DNA of 64,000 bases from Roseinatronobacter domitianus (GCF_023336755.1 NZ_JALZWP010000002.1:186001-250000), one strand, 5' to 3'; counted from the first letter of the stretch, positions 19,961 to 28,866 are shown. Translations and numbers: made by a program. Notes: generated by a model not told the origin, from the letters alone.

Positions 19961-20791
19961 TTATTTCACCGCGCCGAAGGTCAGGCCACGGACAAGCTGT
20001 TTCTGGCTGAACCAGCCAAGGATGAGGATTGGCGCAATTGCCATGGTCGAGGCCGCACTGAGCTTGGCGAAGAACAGACCCTCGGGGCTGGAATAGCTGG
20101 CGATAAAGGCCGTCAGCGGGGCCGCGTTTACAGAGGTCAGGTTCAGCGTCCAGAACGCTTCGTTCCACGCAAGGATGAAGTTCAAGAGCATGGTCGAGGC
20201 GATGCCGGGGATCGCCATGGGCGTCAGAACATAGAGGATCTCGGACTTTAAGGACGCGCCATCCATGCGGGCAGCTTCCAGAATATCGACCGGAATTTCG
20301 CGGAAATAGGTGTATAGCATCCAGACAATGATCGGCAGGTTGATAAGCATCATCACGATGATCAGTCCCGCGCGGCTGTCCAAGAGCCCAAGTTGAATGA
20401 ACAGCAGGTAGATGGGATACAGCACGCCCACCGCAGGCAACATCTTGGTAGACAGCATCCAGAGCAGAATGTCCTTTGTCCGGCGCGAGGGCACGAAAGC
20501 CATCGACCATGCGGCAGGCACCGCCACCAGAAGACCCAGAATGGTGGACCCACCCGCGATCAGGATCGAATTCCACAGGAACCGGGCATAGTTCGACCGC
20601 TCCATGACCACGCCGTAATTTTCCAGCGTCCAGTCGAAATTCAGGAACAGCGGCGGGGCGGCGATGGCCTGCGCCTCTGTCTTGAAGCTGGTCAGGATGG
20701 TCCAGAGGATCGGAAAGAAGATCAGGAGTCCAACAGCCCATGCGGCGGTGGTATTGATCAGCTTGCGGCGGGATGTGACAGCGCGGGCCAT
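19961..20791 (-). CDS. smoG: Polyol ABC transporter permease
   Basis: A 276-residue inner-membrane permease of the CUT1 MalG type with about six membrane segments and the cytoplasmic EAA-type loop EAARMDGASLKSEILYVLTPMAIPG (the G-x9-P contact to the ATPase). The C-terminus KQLVRGLTFGAVK is the typical end of this family. Encoded between smoF (2 bases) and smoK, so part of one transcript. The name follows the R. sphaeroides polyol operon. Confidence 0.92.
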   Translation of the reverse strand: MARAVTSRRKLINTTAAWAVGLLIFFPILWTILTSFKTEAQAIAAPPLFLNFDWTLENYGVVMERSNYARFLWNSILIAGGSTILGLLVAVPAAWSMAFVPSRRTKDILLWMLSTKMLPAVGVLYPIYLLFIQLGLLDSRAGLIIVMMLINLPIIVWMLYTYFREIPVDILEAARMDGASLKSEILYVLTPMAIPGIASTMLLNFILAWNEAFWTLNLTSVNAAPLTAFIASYSSPEGLFFAKLSAASTMAIAPILILGWFSQKQLVRGLTFGAVK

Positions 20792-20793
20792 GA

Positions 20794-21660
20794 TCAGTTA
20801 TCCAGATTCTTGCCGACGATCCGCATCAGGAAGATCGCGACGATGTTGGCGAGGATGATGGCGTAAACACCACCGGCGGACCCAAGACCGATATTCTGGC
20901 TTTCCAGCACGCGCTGGAAGATCAGGTAAGACAATGTTCGGGTGCCGAACGCACCGCCTGTGGTGACGAAAATCTCGGCGAAAATCGCCAGAAGGAAAAT
21001 CGTCTGGATCAGAATCACAATTGTGATCGCGCGGCCAAGATGCGGCAGGATAATGAAATAGAACCGCTTGAGCTTGGTCGCACCGTCCATTTCGGCGGCT
21101 TCCAGTTGCTCGCCATCCAGCGATTGCACAGCGGTCAGCAGGATAAGTGTGGCAAAGGGCAACCACTGCCATGATACGATCATCACGATCGAGGGCATGG
21201 AAGCGTCAGACAGCCAGCTTATCGGGTCGGCCCCGAAAAACCGCCATAGATGGGCGAACAAGCCATTCACCGGGTCCATGAACATGTTTTTCCAGACAAG
21301 CGCCGACACGGTGGGCATGACGAAGAATGGCGCAATAACCAAAATGCGGACAATTCCCTGACCCCACATTGGCTGGTCCAGCAACAGCGCCAGCAAAATG
21401 CCGAACACCAACGTAATCACCAACACGCTGCCGACGATGACAAGCGTGGCCTGGATAGACGGCCAGAACGCGCTGGACGAAACGAAACGGACATAGTTGT
21501 CAAAGCCCGCCCAGCCCAAGTCTCCACCACGTAGCGGCAGATAGTTGCGGAACGAGAACCACAAGGTCATCAACAAGGGGACCAGCATCCAGCCCAGAAG
21601 CAGGACCACGGCGGGCGCCATCATGATGCGGGCGGCAGATCGGGACGCTTTGGTGGCCAT
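20794..21660 (-). CDS. smoF: Polyol ABC transporter permease
   Basis: A 288-residue MalF-type (CUT1) permease with six hydrophobic segments and the EAA-type loop EAAEMDGATKLKRFYFIILPHLG. I start it at 21660 (MATKASRSAARIMM), a basic start followed by the first membrane segment; the longer frame adds 18 residues without a ribosome site. It is separated from smoE by 128 bases that hold a hairpin likely to lower expression of the membrane genes relative to the binding protein. Confidence 0.92.
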   Translation of the reverse strand: MATKASRSAARIMMAPAVVLLLGWMLVPLLMTLWFSFRNYLPLRGGDLGWAGFDNYVRFVSSSAFWPSIQATLVIVGSVLVITLVFGILLALLLDQPMWGQGIVRILVIAPFFVMPTVSALVWKNMFMDPVNGLFAHLWRFFGADPISWLSDASMPSIVMIVSWQWLPFATLILLTAVQSLDGEQLEAAEMDGATKLKRFYFIILPHLGRAITIVILIQTIFLLAIFAEIFVTTGGAFGTRTLSYLIFQRVLESQNIGLGSAGGVYAIILANIVAIFLMRIVGKNLDN

Positions 21661-21743
21661 TGGATACACCTTTTGCGGGGACAGGCGGCGCGCGCTAGGG
21701 CACCGTGTCGACAAACGATCGGGGAAATCAGCGGAAAAGAACA

Positions 21744-21765
21744 GGGGCGGCGCGGGGGCCGCCCC
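21744..21765. terminator. Attenuating hairpin between smoE and smoF
   Basis: Arms GGGGCGGC / GCCGCCCC (8 bp, perfect) with a 6-base loop. Read on the coding (minus) strand it is followed by TGTTCTTTT; on the plus strand by seven T. It probably allows partial read-through and stabilises the smoE message, the usual arrangement after binding-protein genes. Confidence 0.65.
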
Positions 21766-21788
21766 CTTTTTTTCAGGTTAGCCTCGGC

Positions 21789-23102
21789 TTAGCGGTAGCC
21801 AGCAGCTTCCATAGTTTCTGTCGCAATGGCCTGCGCTTTGGCTAAAGCTTCCTCTACGGTCTGCTGACCCGCATAGGCGGCAGAGAATTCCTGGCTGACC
21901 TCTGTGGCCATGCCTGCGAATTCCGGGATCGCAACGAACTGAATGCCAACATAGGGGACCGGGTCAACCGTTGGGTTGTTCGGGTCGGCAGCATTGATAG
22001 AATCGAGCGTCATCTGGGCGAAAGGCACCGCCTGATATTCCGGTGTCTCATAGAGCGACGTGCGCGCGCCCGGAGGAACATTGGCCCAGCCTTCGTTTGC
22101 GGCAACCAGCTCGATATAGTCTTTCGAGGTTGCCCATTCGATGAACTGCTTGGCCGCACCTTCTTGCTGGGTGCCTGCCGGAATGGCCAGCGCCCATGCC
22201 CACAGCCAGTTCGCGCGCTTCTCGACACCTTCGGCGTTCGGGGCCAGCGCGAAGCCAACATGCTCTGCAACCGTCGAATCAGCATTGGTCACGAAAGAAG
22301 CCGCAACCGTGGCGTCAATCCACATGCCGCATTTGCCTTGCTGGAACAGCGACAGGTTTTCGTTGAACCCGTTGGTCGCATAGCCTTGGGGGCCATAGTC
22401 GTTCATCAGGTTCACGTAGAAATTCACAGCTTCGGCCCATTCAGGCTGATCGAACTGCGCATTCCATTCTTCGTCAAACCAACGTGCGCCGAAGGAATTG
22501 CCGGTCACGGTGATGAACGCGCCACCCTCGCCCCAGCCAGCCTTGCCGCGCAGGCAGATGCCGTTAATGTCGTCAGCAGGGTCATCCATGGCCGCAGCCG
22601 CTTCGCGGATGAATTGCCATGTCGGTGCCGTCGGCATTTCCAGACCGGCAGCTTCCATCAGGTCGGTACGATACATGACCATTGAGGATTCGCCGTAAAA
22701 CGGGGCCGCGTAAAGCGTGCCGTCATGGCTTAGACCGTTGCGCATTGCCGGCAGGATGTCGTCGACATCGTATTCTGCCGACAGGTCGTTCAACGGCACA
22801 AGCCAACCATTGGCACCCCAGATCGGGGTTTCGTACATGCCGATGGTCATGATGTCGAACTGACCACCATTCGTGGTGATGTCAGTGGTGACGCGCTGAC
22901 GCAGGACGTTTTCTTCCAGCGTGACCCATTCGACATTGATGCCGGTCTGTGCGGTGAATGTGTCGGTGTAGCCCTGCATGCGGATCATGTCACCGTTGTT
23001 GACGGTGGCGATCGTGATCGTGGTGTCTTGGGCTGATGCAGTGGTGGCGATTGCACAAAGAACAAGCGCACTGGTCGCACGAAGTGCGGTACGTATGGAC
23101 AT
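21789..23102 (-). CDS. smoE: Polyol-binding periplasmic protein
   Basis: A 437-residue solute-binding protein of the CUT1 sugar family. A signal peptide (residues 1-24, cut after TTASA) is followed by the mature start QDTTITIATVNNGDM and the two-lobe fold with ...APFYGESSMVMYRTDLMEAAG. Aromatic-rich segments near WFDEEWNAQF and NWLWAWALAIP could line the sugar site. First gene of the smoEFGK-smoS-mtlK operon, with ribosome site GGGAGGA. In R. sphaeroides the homologous system takes up sorbitol and mannitol. Confidence 0.93.
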   Translation of the reverse strand: MSIRTALRATSALVLCAIATTASAQDTTITIATVNNGDMIRMQGYTDTFTAQTGINVEWVTLEENVLRQRVTTDITTNGGQFDIMTIGMYETPIWGANGWLVPLNDLSAEYDVDDILPAMRNGLSHDGTLYAAPFYGESSMVMYRTDLMEAAGLEMPTAPTWQFIREAAAAMDDPADDINGICLRGKAGWGEGGAFITVTGNSFGARWFDEEWNAQFDQPEWAEAVNFYVNLMNDYGPQGYATNGFNENLSLFQQGKCGMWIDATVAASFVTNADSTVAEHVGFALAPNAEGVEKRANWLWAWALAIPAGTQQEGAAKQFIEWATSKDYIELVAANEGWANVPPGARTSLYETPEYQAVPFAQMTLDSINAADPNNPTVDPVPYVGIQFVAIPEFAGMATEVSQEFSAAYAGQQTVEEALAKAQAIATETMEAAGYR

Positions 23103-23137
23103 CCTAATCCTCCCTAATCTGGATGTGATGTAGCGTC

Positions 23138-23166
23138 AGTTAAGCGACATTTCTTGCACGCGTCAA
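23138..23166 (-). promoter_or_regulatory. Candidate smoE promoter
   Basis: On the minus strand, TTGACG (23166-23161) and TTAACT (23143-23138) are separated by 17 bases and lie about 40 bases upstream of the smoE ATG. The -35 is close to consensus, the -10 weaker. The operator palindrome lies just upstream of the -35. Confidence 0.5.
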
Positions 23167-23173
23167 TGAAAAT

Positions 23174-23187
23174 TTTACGCGCGTAAA
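23174..23187. promoter_or_regulatory. LacI-type operator upstream of smoE
   Basis: A perfect 14-bp palindrome, TTTACGCGCGTAAA, with the central CG typical of LacI-family operators. It lies between the 3' end of the LacI-type regulator gene and smoE, 7 bases upstream of the proposed -35. A related copy sits in front of the regulator itself. Confidence 0.75.
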
Positions 23188-23194
23188 GAAGTTT

Positions 23195-24226
23195 TCAGGC
23201 AGAGGCCCGGAGGATAAGTTTGGCTGCGATCAACGTCTCCTCGCGCTTCTCAAACCGTCCGCCCGCCTCTATCAACTGGAACAGCTTGGTCATGCAGGTA
23301 TCTGCGACTTGCTCATATTGATGTGCAGCCGTGGTCAAAGCCGGACAGGTAAAGCGCGAAAACGGATGATCGTCATGTGACGCCACGCGCAGCGCACAGC
23401 CTTCACCTCGCCCAACGCGCAAACCACGATCGTAACACCCAGCCAGGAACCCGATCGCCAGTCGGTCATTGCTGCACAAGACGGTATCTGTCGGCAAGCT
23501 GCGGGTTTCCAGCACATGATGCGCCCCGCGGCGACCGATCTCTTCGAATCCCCAACCCTCTCCCTCAACCCGAATCACGCACGGCTCCAACCCGGCCTCT
23601 TCCATCACCTCGATATAGGCATGGCGCCGCTTGTTGGCATTGGGATTGGCCGGGGTCCGCATTTCAAAAAAGGCAGGCGGCGAGCCCGTGCGGCAAAGAT
23701 AGTCAACCGTCTGCTTCACGAAGCTGAAATTGTCAGAGCCAACAAAGGCTTCGCCCATCCCCTCTACATTGCTGTCGAACAGAACCGTCGGCACATCACG
23801 GCAAAAGCGTTCGATGGCGCTGCGATCTGACAGCCGCCCCAAAGGCGCCAGGAACACACCTGCGGGCTTGAGCGCCGTAAGCCCTTCAAGGATTTCATTT
23901 TCCAGCTTCTGTTCGCCATGCGCGCTATACAGAATTGGCGAAAACCCGGCGTCGATGCTGCGCCGTTCAATAAAGCGGGCAATCTCTGCAAAGAACGGGT
24001 CGGCCAGATAGGGCACCACGATACCGACATTCTTGGTCAGACTTCGATTCTGATTCATCGCATAGATATTCGGGCGGAAATCATGCTCTGCCAACGCGGC
24101 TTCGATACGCTGACGTGTTGTCGGGCGAACGCTGGCGGGATCGTTGAAATATTTGGAAATGGTTGGCCGTGACAGCCCGCTAAGCGCGGCGAACTCTTCC
24201 ATATTTCGAATCTTCTGCTCGCGCAT
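23195..24226 (-). CDS. LacI-family regulator of the polyol genes
   Basis: A 343-residue LacI/GalR protein. The N-terminal helix-turn-helix reads MEEFAALSGLSRPTISKYFND, followed by the hinge helix region TRQRIEAALAEHDFRPN and a periplasmic-binding-protein-like effector domain (NVGIVVPYLADPFFAEIARF...). I start at 24226 (MREQKIRN); an in-frame start 28 codons upstream adds no domain. It lies between smoE and the divergent xylB and most likely senses a polyol or ketose and acts at the two palindromes found on either side of it. Whether it represses or activates cannot be read from the sequence, but repression is usual. Confidence 0.87.
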   Translation of the reverse strand: MREQKIRNMEEFAALSGLSRPTISKYFNDPASVRPTTRQRIEAALAEHDFRPNIYAMNQNRSLTKNVGIVVPYLADPFFAEIARFIERRSIDAGFSPILYSAHGEQKLENEILEGLTALKPAGVFLAPLGRLSDRSAIERFCRDVPTVLFDSNVEGMGEAFVGSDNFSFVKQTVDYLCRTGSPPAFFEMRTPANPNANKRRHAYIEVMEEAGLEPCVIRVEGEGWGFEEIGRRGAHHVLETRSLPTDTVLCSNDRLAIGFLAGCYDRGLRVGRGEGCALRVASHDDHPFSRFTCPALTTAAHQYEQVADTCMTKLFQLIEAGGRFEKREETLIAAKLILRASA

Positions 24227-24270
24227 GTTCAAGCCTTTGATCGGATGCCCACTTATTAAACCCCAAAAAC

Positions 24271-24284
24271 ATTTCGCGAGTAAA
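24271..24284. promoter_or_regulatory. Second, imperfect operator in the regulator/xylB gap
   Basis: ATTTCGCGAGTAAA agrees with the smoE palindrome at 11 of 14 positions, including the central CGCG core shifted into the same register and the right half GTAAA. It lies between the divergent regulator and xylB starts, where it could give autoregulation and control of xylB. A 7-bp inverted repeat ACTTGTG/CACAAGT follows at 24291-24312. Confidence 0.55.
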
Positions 24285-24408
24285 GATTCTACTTGTGCTT
24301 TCGCACACAAGTCTGTTGTCTTTGCGGGTCCGGCCTGACCTGTTATGGCGTGTTTCGACGACGGCCGAAACCCTGCCGGACGTCAGATGTAAAAAGGTGG
24401 GGGACGCC

Positions 24409-25851
24409 ATGTATCTTGGGATTGATCTTGGCACATCGGCGGTCAAGCTGTGCGTGCTGGGTCAGGATGGCACCGTTCTGGCAACGCAAAGCCAGGCGCT
24501 GACGGTGCAACACCCATTCAGCGGCGCCAGCGAGCAGGACTGCAACGCTTGGTGGGTGGCAACCTGCGCCGCGCTTCAGGGTTTGCCACAGCACTTGCGC
24601 ATGTCCATGCGGGCAATCGGGCTTTCGGGGCAAATGCACGGCGCGGTCCTGCTGGACGCGCATAAACAACCCCTGCACCCTGCCATCTTGTGGAATGACG
24701 CTCGCGCCCATGCGGAATGTGCGCATATGATGGCCGCTGACCCTGGCGCTGCCGACCTTGCGGGCGTGGTGCCGATGCCGGGCTTTACCGCGCCAAAGCT
24801 GCTCTGGCTTGCGCGCCATGATCCCGATCTTCATAGCCGGATTGCGTATGTCCTGCTGCCCAAGGACTATATCGGCTTTCGTTTGCATGGCCGCCTTGTG
24901 ACAGACCCGTCAGACGCGGCTGGCACATCGTGGTTCGACCAATCCACGCGCGAATGGTCCGACAGGCTATGCACCCTAAGCGAATCGCGCCGTGACTGGC
25001 TGCCGCAGGTTCTGCACGGAACCGAGATGGCAGGCAGGCTCTTGCCCGATGTCGCCGCAGAACTTGGCCTGCCCGCAGGCATTCCCATCGCTGCGGGTGC
25101 GGGCGATGCCGCAGCAGGGGCCGTGGGCATCGGCGCCGTGCAGTCGGGTGATGGTTTCATCTCGCTTGGCACATCGGGACAGGTGTTCGTGACAACGCCA
25201 GAGTATCGGCCCAATGCGCAAAGCCGGATTCATGCCTACGCCCATTGCCTGCCGGGCTTGTGGTTCCAGATGGCCGCCATGCTGAATGGTGCCCGGCCTA
25301 TGGCCTGGTTGGCCGAAATTCTGAACCGCCCGATAGCCGATCTATTGGCAGAGGCCGAAACCGCCCCCGCTGGCCCCTTATTCCTGCCCTACCTTACCGG
25401 AGAGCGCACACCGCACGGGGATTCCGAGATTCGCGGCGGTTTTGCCAACTTGGCCGAGGGCGTTACCCAAGGCAGCATGATGCGCGCCGTGGTAGAGGCG
25501 ATTGCTTTCACCTTTGCCGATGCGATGGCGGCGCTTAACTCTGCTGGGACAGTGCCGGACCAGTTGCTTGCAATTGGCGGCGGAACCCGTAGCGATTTCC
25601 TGATGCAGATGATCGCAGATGCCACAGGGTGCCGCCTTGGTCGCAGCGCCGGGGCGGATCTGGGGCCCGCCTTGGGGGCAGCGCGCTTGGCGAGCGTCGC
25701 CGCAGGTGACATGACCCTGTCAGACGCCGCGCAAAAGCCGCCGGTACAGGACTGGTTCAACCCTTTACCAACGCCAGAGATGCAAAAACGCCTTGCCGCC
25801 TACAGGGCGCTCTACCCGGCACTCCGCAAGGTGCAAGCGCAGTTGGCGTGA
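24409..25851 (+). CDS. xylB: Xylulokinase
   Basis: A 480-residue FGGY-family sugar kinase. N-terminal ATPase fold YLGIDLGTSAVKLCVL, substrate motif GLSGQMHGAVLLD, WNDARA, the catalytic Asp in AGAGDAAAGAVG, the adenosine motif LAIGGGTRSDFLMQMIAD and a C-terminal GPALGAARLA. It phosphorylates D-xylulose (or a related ketose) for entry into the pentose phosphate pathway; xylulose arises from arabitol or xylitol oxidation by polyol dehydrogenases such as MtlK. Start at 24409 is preceded by AAAAAGGTGGGGG. Divergent from the regulator, so probably part of the same polyol regulon. Confidence 0.92.
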   Translation: MYLGIDLGTSAVKLCVLGQDGTVLATQSQALTVQHPFSGASEQDCNAWWVATCAALQGLPQHLRMSMRAIGLSGQMHGAVLLDAHKQPLHPAILWNDARAHAECAHMMAADPGAADLAGVVPMPGFTAPKLLWLARHDPDLHSRIAYVLLPKDYIGFRLHGRLVTDPSDAAGTSWFDQSTREWSDRLCTLSESRRDWLPQVLHGTEMAGRLLPDVAAELGLPAGIPIAAGAGDAAAGAVGIGAVQSGDGFISLGTSGQVFVTTPEYRPNAQSRIHAYAHCLPGLWFQMAAMLNGARPMAWLAEILNRPIADLLAEAETAPAGPLFLPYLTGERTPHGDSEIRGGFANLAEGVTQGSMMRAVVEAIAFTFADAMAALNSAGTVPDQLLAIGGGTRSDFLMQMIADATGCRLGRSAGADLGPALGAARLASVAAGDMTLSDAAQKPPVQDWFNPLPTPEMQKRLAAYRALYPALRKVQAQLA

Positions 25852-25910
25852 ACGGGTGGCTTAGTTGTGACCGAAGGGAAAAGAGCGCTATCCGCCAGCA
25901 AAAGGGCCGC

Positions 25911-26231
25911 TCAACTGGCGCAGTATTCTGCCACCCGGGCCGCAGCCGCATCACGCTTACGATAGAGACGTTCCATCCCCTCCGCGACTGTGCGCTGCGT
26001 CACGGCTCTTGTGCAGTGAACTTGGCCTGAACGCGCCGGGGCGCATTCATAAGCGGAATGCCCGCGCGACGCGAGATGGGCCCGAAATCCCGTTTTCGGC
26101 GCGCGCGCGGCATCGGCAATCGCCGCATCCGCCTGTCGCAGGGCCGACCTTTCCTGCACGCAATCGCTTGTCGAAAGCAGAGTGCAACCCGGCAAAAGGC
26201 AGGCGAGCGCAAGGATTCCAGTCAAACGCAT
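25911..26231 (-). CDS. Small putative lipoprotein
   Basis: A 106-residue product with a lipoprotein signal: MRLTGILALACLLPGC, with lipobox L-P-G-C at Cys16. The mature part is rich in Arg/Ala and has further cysteines (SDCVQERSALRQ, YECAPARS, VHCTRAV, EYCAS). The frame extends upstream but the start at 26231 puts the signal at the N-terminus. No family recognised; convergent with xylB. Confidence 0.6.
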   Translation of the reverse strand: MRLTGILALACLLPGCTLLSTSDCVQERSALRQADAAIADAARAPKTGFRAHLASRGHSAYECAPARSGQVHCTRAVTQRTVAEGMERLYRKRDAAAARVAEYCAS

Positions 26232-26285
26232 GTCGTCCTCCGATGCGCAGAAAATATGATTCGGAGCAATAATATGGTTCAGAAA

Positions 26286-26313
26286 GCCCTGCCGCAGAAC
26301 CCCGCGGCAGGGC
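26286..26313. terminator. Hairpin between two small minus-strand genes
   Basis: Perfect 10-bp arms GCCCTGCCGC / GCGGCAGGGC around an 8-base loop. On the minus strand it is followed by TTTCT, so it can end transcription of the 95-residue gene. The remainder of 26232-26398 shows nothing else recognisable. Confidence 0.6.
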
Positions 26314-26398
26314 ATGTTCTTTGATCTGCCCGGTCACGTCAGCGCGCCCGAAGTTACCCGCAACGGCGCCCTGTCATGCCAAACCGATCAGCCCGTCG

Positions 26399-26686
26399 TT
26401 ATTTGCACTTAGCGGGCTTCATCACATAGTGACCAGGACGCACCATGGTCCGGCTTTCTTCGTAGATGGCCGGGTAATGCACGCGCACAACCTGCATGTG
26501 CTTTCCCTTGCCACGATGCTCCAGCATCGTTTTCGCATGCTTTACCAAGTGCTTGGTGTATTTGTATTCTGGGGCCACATAGACCTTGTCGAAACATTCG
26601 ACTACGTGACCTTCCCAAGCTGCCGCCGGTGCCGAGAAGAAAGGAGCCATTGCCAGAGCAAGGGCCGGGAGCGCGATTTTTTTCAT
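26399..26686 (-). CDS. Small periplasmic protein of unknown function
   Basis: A 95-residue exported protein: signal peptide MKKIALPALALAMAPFFSAPAAA (cleavage after Ala23) and a mature part of about 72 residues rich in Lys, His and Tyr, with two cysteines (VVECFDKVY and the C-terminal AKCK) that could pair. His-rich KHLVKHAKTMLEHRGKGKHMQ could bind a metal, which is inference. Ribosome site AGGAGG lies just upstream. No known family recognised. Confidence 0.65.
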   Translation of the reverse strand: MKKIALPALALAMAPFFSAPAAAWEGHVVECFDKVYVAPEYKYTKHLVKHAKTMLEHRGKGKHMQVVRVHYPAIYEESRTMVRPGHYVMKPAKCK

Positions 26687-26839
26687 TGATAGTCCTCCTA
26701 GAATAAAAAATTTTTTTAGTTAACTGCTCAAAACCCCAAAGTGCGCGGATAGTCGCCGGTAACGCCGAAATCGCGCACTTGTGAGAAGCGTAGCACCTGC
26801 CTTTCAACGTGGCAACAATTCTGACAGGGACCGCTATTG

Positions 26840-26854
26840 TTAACCTATTGTTAG
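26840..26854 (+). promoter_or_regulatory. CtrA-like site upstream of radC
   Basis: TTAA-N7-TTAG, one base off the alphaproteobacterial CtrA consensus TTAA-N7-TTAA, 24 bases upstream of the chosen radC ATG. A single motif match of this length is weak evidence by itself. Confidence 0.3.
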
Positions 26855-26877
26855 GGCAGAATGTGCACGCTGTAAGC

Positions 26878-27654
26878 ATGACACACTCATCCTCAGGGTT
26901 TCAGGACTTCGGTCTGCCACTATTCTCGGATGCGCCCTCGGCCAAGGCCGGGCAGGCGCGCAAATCATCTGACGCACGGCAACCGTCTTATCTGCGCGAT
27001 CACCGCAAACGCTTGCGCGAACGGTTTCTGGCGGGTGGCGCGCAGGCAATGCCGGACTATGAACTGCTGGAACTGCTACTGTTTCGCGCCATTCCGCGGC
27101 AGGATGTGAAACCCCTTGCGCACGAATTGATCGGCATGTTCGGGGATCTGGCCGGCGTGATCGCCGCCTCTGACGCGCGATTGCGCAAAGTGTCTGGCGT
27201 CGGCGACGCGGTGCTGGTCGAACTTAAACTCGCCAATGCCTGCGCCCAGCGCATGGCGCGCGCGCGTGTCATGAACCGACCCGCGATCTCTAGCTGGGCG
27301 GCACTTCTGGATTATTGCCACACCGCCATGTCCCATAAAGAGACTGAAGAATTCCGCGTCCTGTTTCTGGACCGCAAGAACACGTTGATTGCCGATGAAG
27401 TGCAAGGCAACGGCACGGTCGACCATGTCCCGGTTTACCCAAGGGAAATTATTCGGCGCGCTCTGGAATTGAACGCGACAGCATTAATACTGGTTCACAA
27501 CCACCCATCGGGGGACCCGACCCCATCGCAAGCGGATATTGACATGACCGGACAAGTGCAGCGCGCAGCGGAATGTCTGTCCATCTCGCTGCACGATCAT
27601 CTTGTCATAGGCAGATCCTGCGAAATCAGCTTTCGGGCGACGGGGCTGTTATAG
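26878..27654 (+). CDS. radC: RadC-family JAB domain protein
   Basis: A 258-residue RadC protein. An N-terminal helix-hairpin-helix region (DYELLELLLFRAIPRQDVKPLAHELI ... LRKVSGVGDA) is followed by the JAB/MPN-like metalloprotease domain with E-F-R-V-L-F-L, and the metal motif HNHPSGDPTPSQAD. The historical link to DNA repair is doubtful; RadC proteins accompany competence and mobile elements in several lineages. The start at 26878 is the ATG nearest the conserved part; an in-frame start 23 codons upstream is possible, and neither has a strong ribosome site. Its 3' end overlaps the convergent neighbour by 29 bases. Confidence 0.88.
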   Translation: MTHSSSGFQDFGLPLFSDAPSAKAGQARKSSDARQPSYLRDHRKRLRERFLAGGAQAMPDYELLELLLFRAIPRQDVKPLAHELIGMFGDLAGVIAASDARLRKVSGVGDAVLVELKLANACAQRMARARVMNRPAISSWAALLDYCHTAMSHKETEEFRVLFLDRKNTLIADEVQGNGTVDHVPVYPREIIRRALELNATALILVHNHPSGDPTPSQADIDMTGQVQRAAECLSISLHDHLVIGRSCEISFRATGLL

Positions 27655-28678
27655 TCAGTATCGGCTCAGTGACAGCCAGAGGCGCATCCAGCGACAGGTT
27701 CAAATCTGCTGACATGGTGGTTGCGACGTCGAAGGGCAGGTCAACAATAACAAACCCCTCGCCCGACCCGCAATCGGGCATTGCGACGGCCAATTCTTGC
27801 GGTTGCCCAGCGTTCGGTCCATGGGTGGGCATGACATATGCGATCATGTCGGTGCCACAGCTTGCTTCCGTCACCGCTAGTTCAAGCTGCAAGCGCGAGG
27901 CAGCGGCTTCCACCACGGGCACGGAATAGACCTGCGCCAGCAAAGGTTCCAAAGCCGCCTCGTCGCCCAAAGACACGAGGAACGCATCTTCCAATTCGGG
28001 GTCGAACGGGTTCATGGCGTGCAGGTGCCCCGCTTCACCGTGCTGCGCGCCGCGATGATAGGCATGAAGCGCCATGGCATCCGCCCCGGTCCATTGCACG
28101 ATCATCCGTGCGTGTTGGTCGAAATCGGTAACTTGTGTTTGTGCCTGCAACATCGTGTCATCGGACATAAACGCATCGACCACGGCCAGCTCAGACAGCG
28201 CGGGAATATAGGTCGCAAGACGACCCGCCTGATCGAGCGTCGCCGTAAAGGCCAACTCGCCATGGCTGATGACGACCCGTTCGCCCATGCTGCATGGCGC
28301 TGACAGGCGAACCTCGATCAAGCCGTCGATTGCCGGCGCGGCGGTCAAACTTGCATCGCATAGCGATTTTTCTCTTGGTTGGGTTGCGTCGGCGAAGGTC
28401 AGTTCGGGCTGGAACCCTTCTTGCACGCTCGGCGCCGCTGATGTGTCGGCGGAATTGTCGAGCGCAGAAAACTCTAGGGCTGGCTCCGTGTTAGCGGGCA
28501 GGGTTGTAGACCCGAAGGGACTGACCACGCTGGCGCCGCGAACCTCGATCGGGGCGCCAGTAATGGCGCCTTCAGCGAAGGTTTGCCTGTCGCCAAGGAA
28601 CTGCCCTGCCAGGAAAACAGATGCCGCAACCGCCGCGACAGAGACCGCAGCCCCACGAATAACCAATTGCCGATTCAT
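27626..28678 (-). CDS. Exported protein of unknown function, 350 residues
   Basis: A 350-residue protein with an N-terminal hydrophobic segment (residues about 8-27, VIRGAAVSVAAVAASVFLAG) and an acidic Ala/Ser/Thr-rich remainder that should lie in the periplasm. Cysteines occur in pairs (SLCDASL/APCSMG and ASCGTD/PDCGSG), consistent with two disulfides. The latter half looks like repeated beta-domains with an internal GELAFTATLDQAGRLATYIPAL-like strand pattern. No enzyme motif seen. Its stop codon lies inside the radC 3' end on the other strand. Confidence 0.6.
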   Translation of the reverse strand: MNRQLVIRGAAVSVAAVAASVFLAGQFLGDRQTFAEGAITGAPIEVRGASVVSPFGSTTLPANTEPALEFSALDNSADTSAAPSVQEGFQPELTFADATQPREKSLCDASLTAAPAIDGLIEVRLSAPCSMGERVVISHGELAFTATLDQAGRLATYIPALSELAVVDAFMSDDTMLQAQTQVTDFDQHARMIVQWTGADAMALHAYHRGAQHGEAGHLHAMNPFDPELEDAFLVSLGDEAALEPLLAQVYSVPVVEAAASRLQLELAVTEASCGTDMIAYVMPTHGPNAGQPQELAVAMPDCGSGEGFVIVDLPFDVATTMSADLNLSLDAPLAVTEPILTITAPSPES

Positions 28679-28866
28679 CGTCATCACCCACATTTCAACC
28701 TGCCTATGGGATGACCTTGGAATCGGGCGGGAAAACGGCCAAAGCTTGGCGGTTTAGCGGTTTTGGTCACGAAACTGATGTAATCGGCCTAAAACCACCG
28801 GATTTGCACCCATGCAAACGCGGCGTAAGCTAAAATATTGAGCCTCGGTTAAATCAGTGGCAATCT

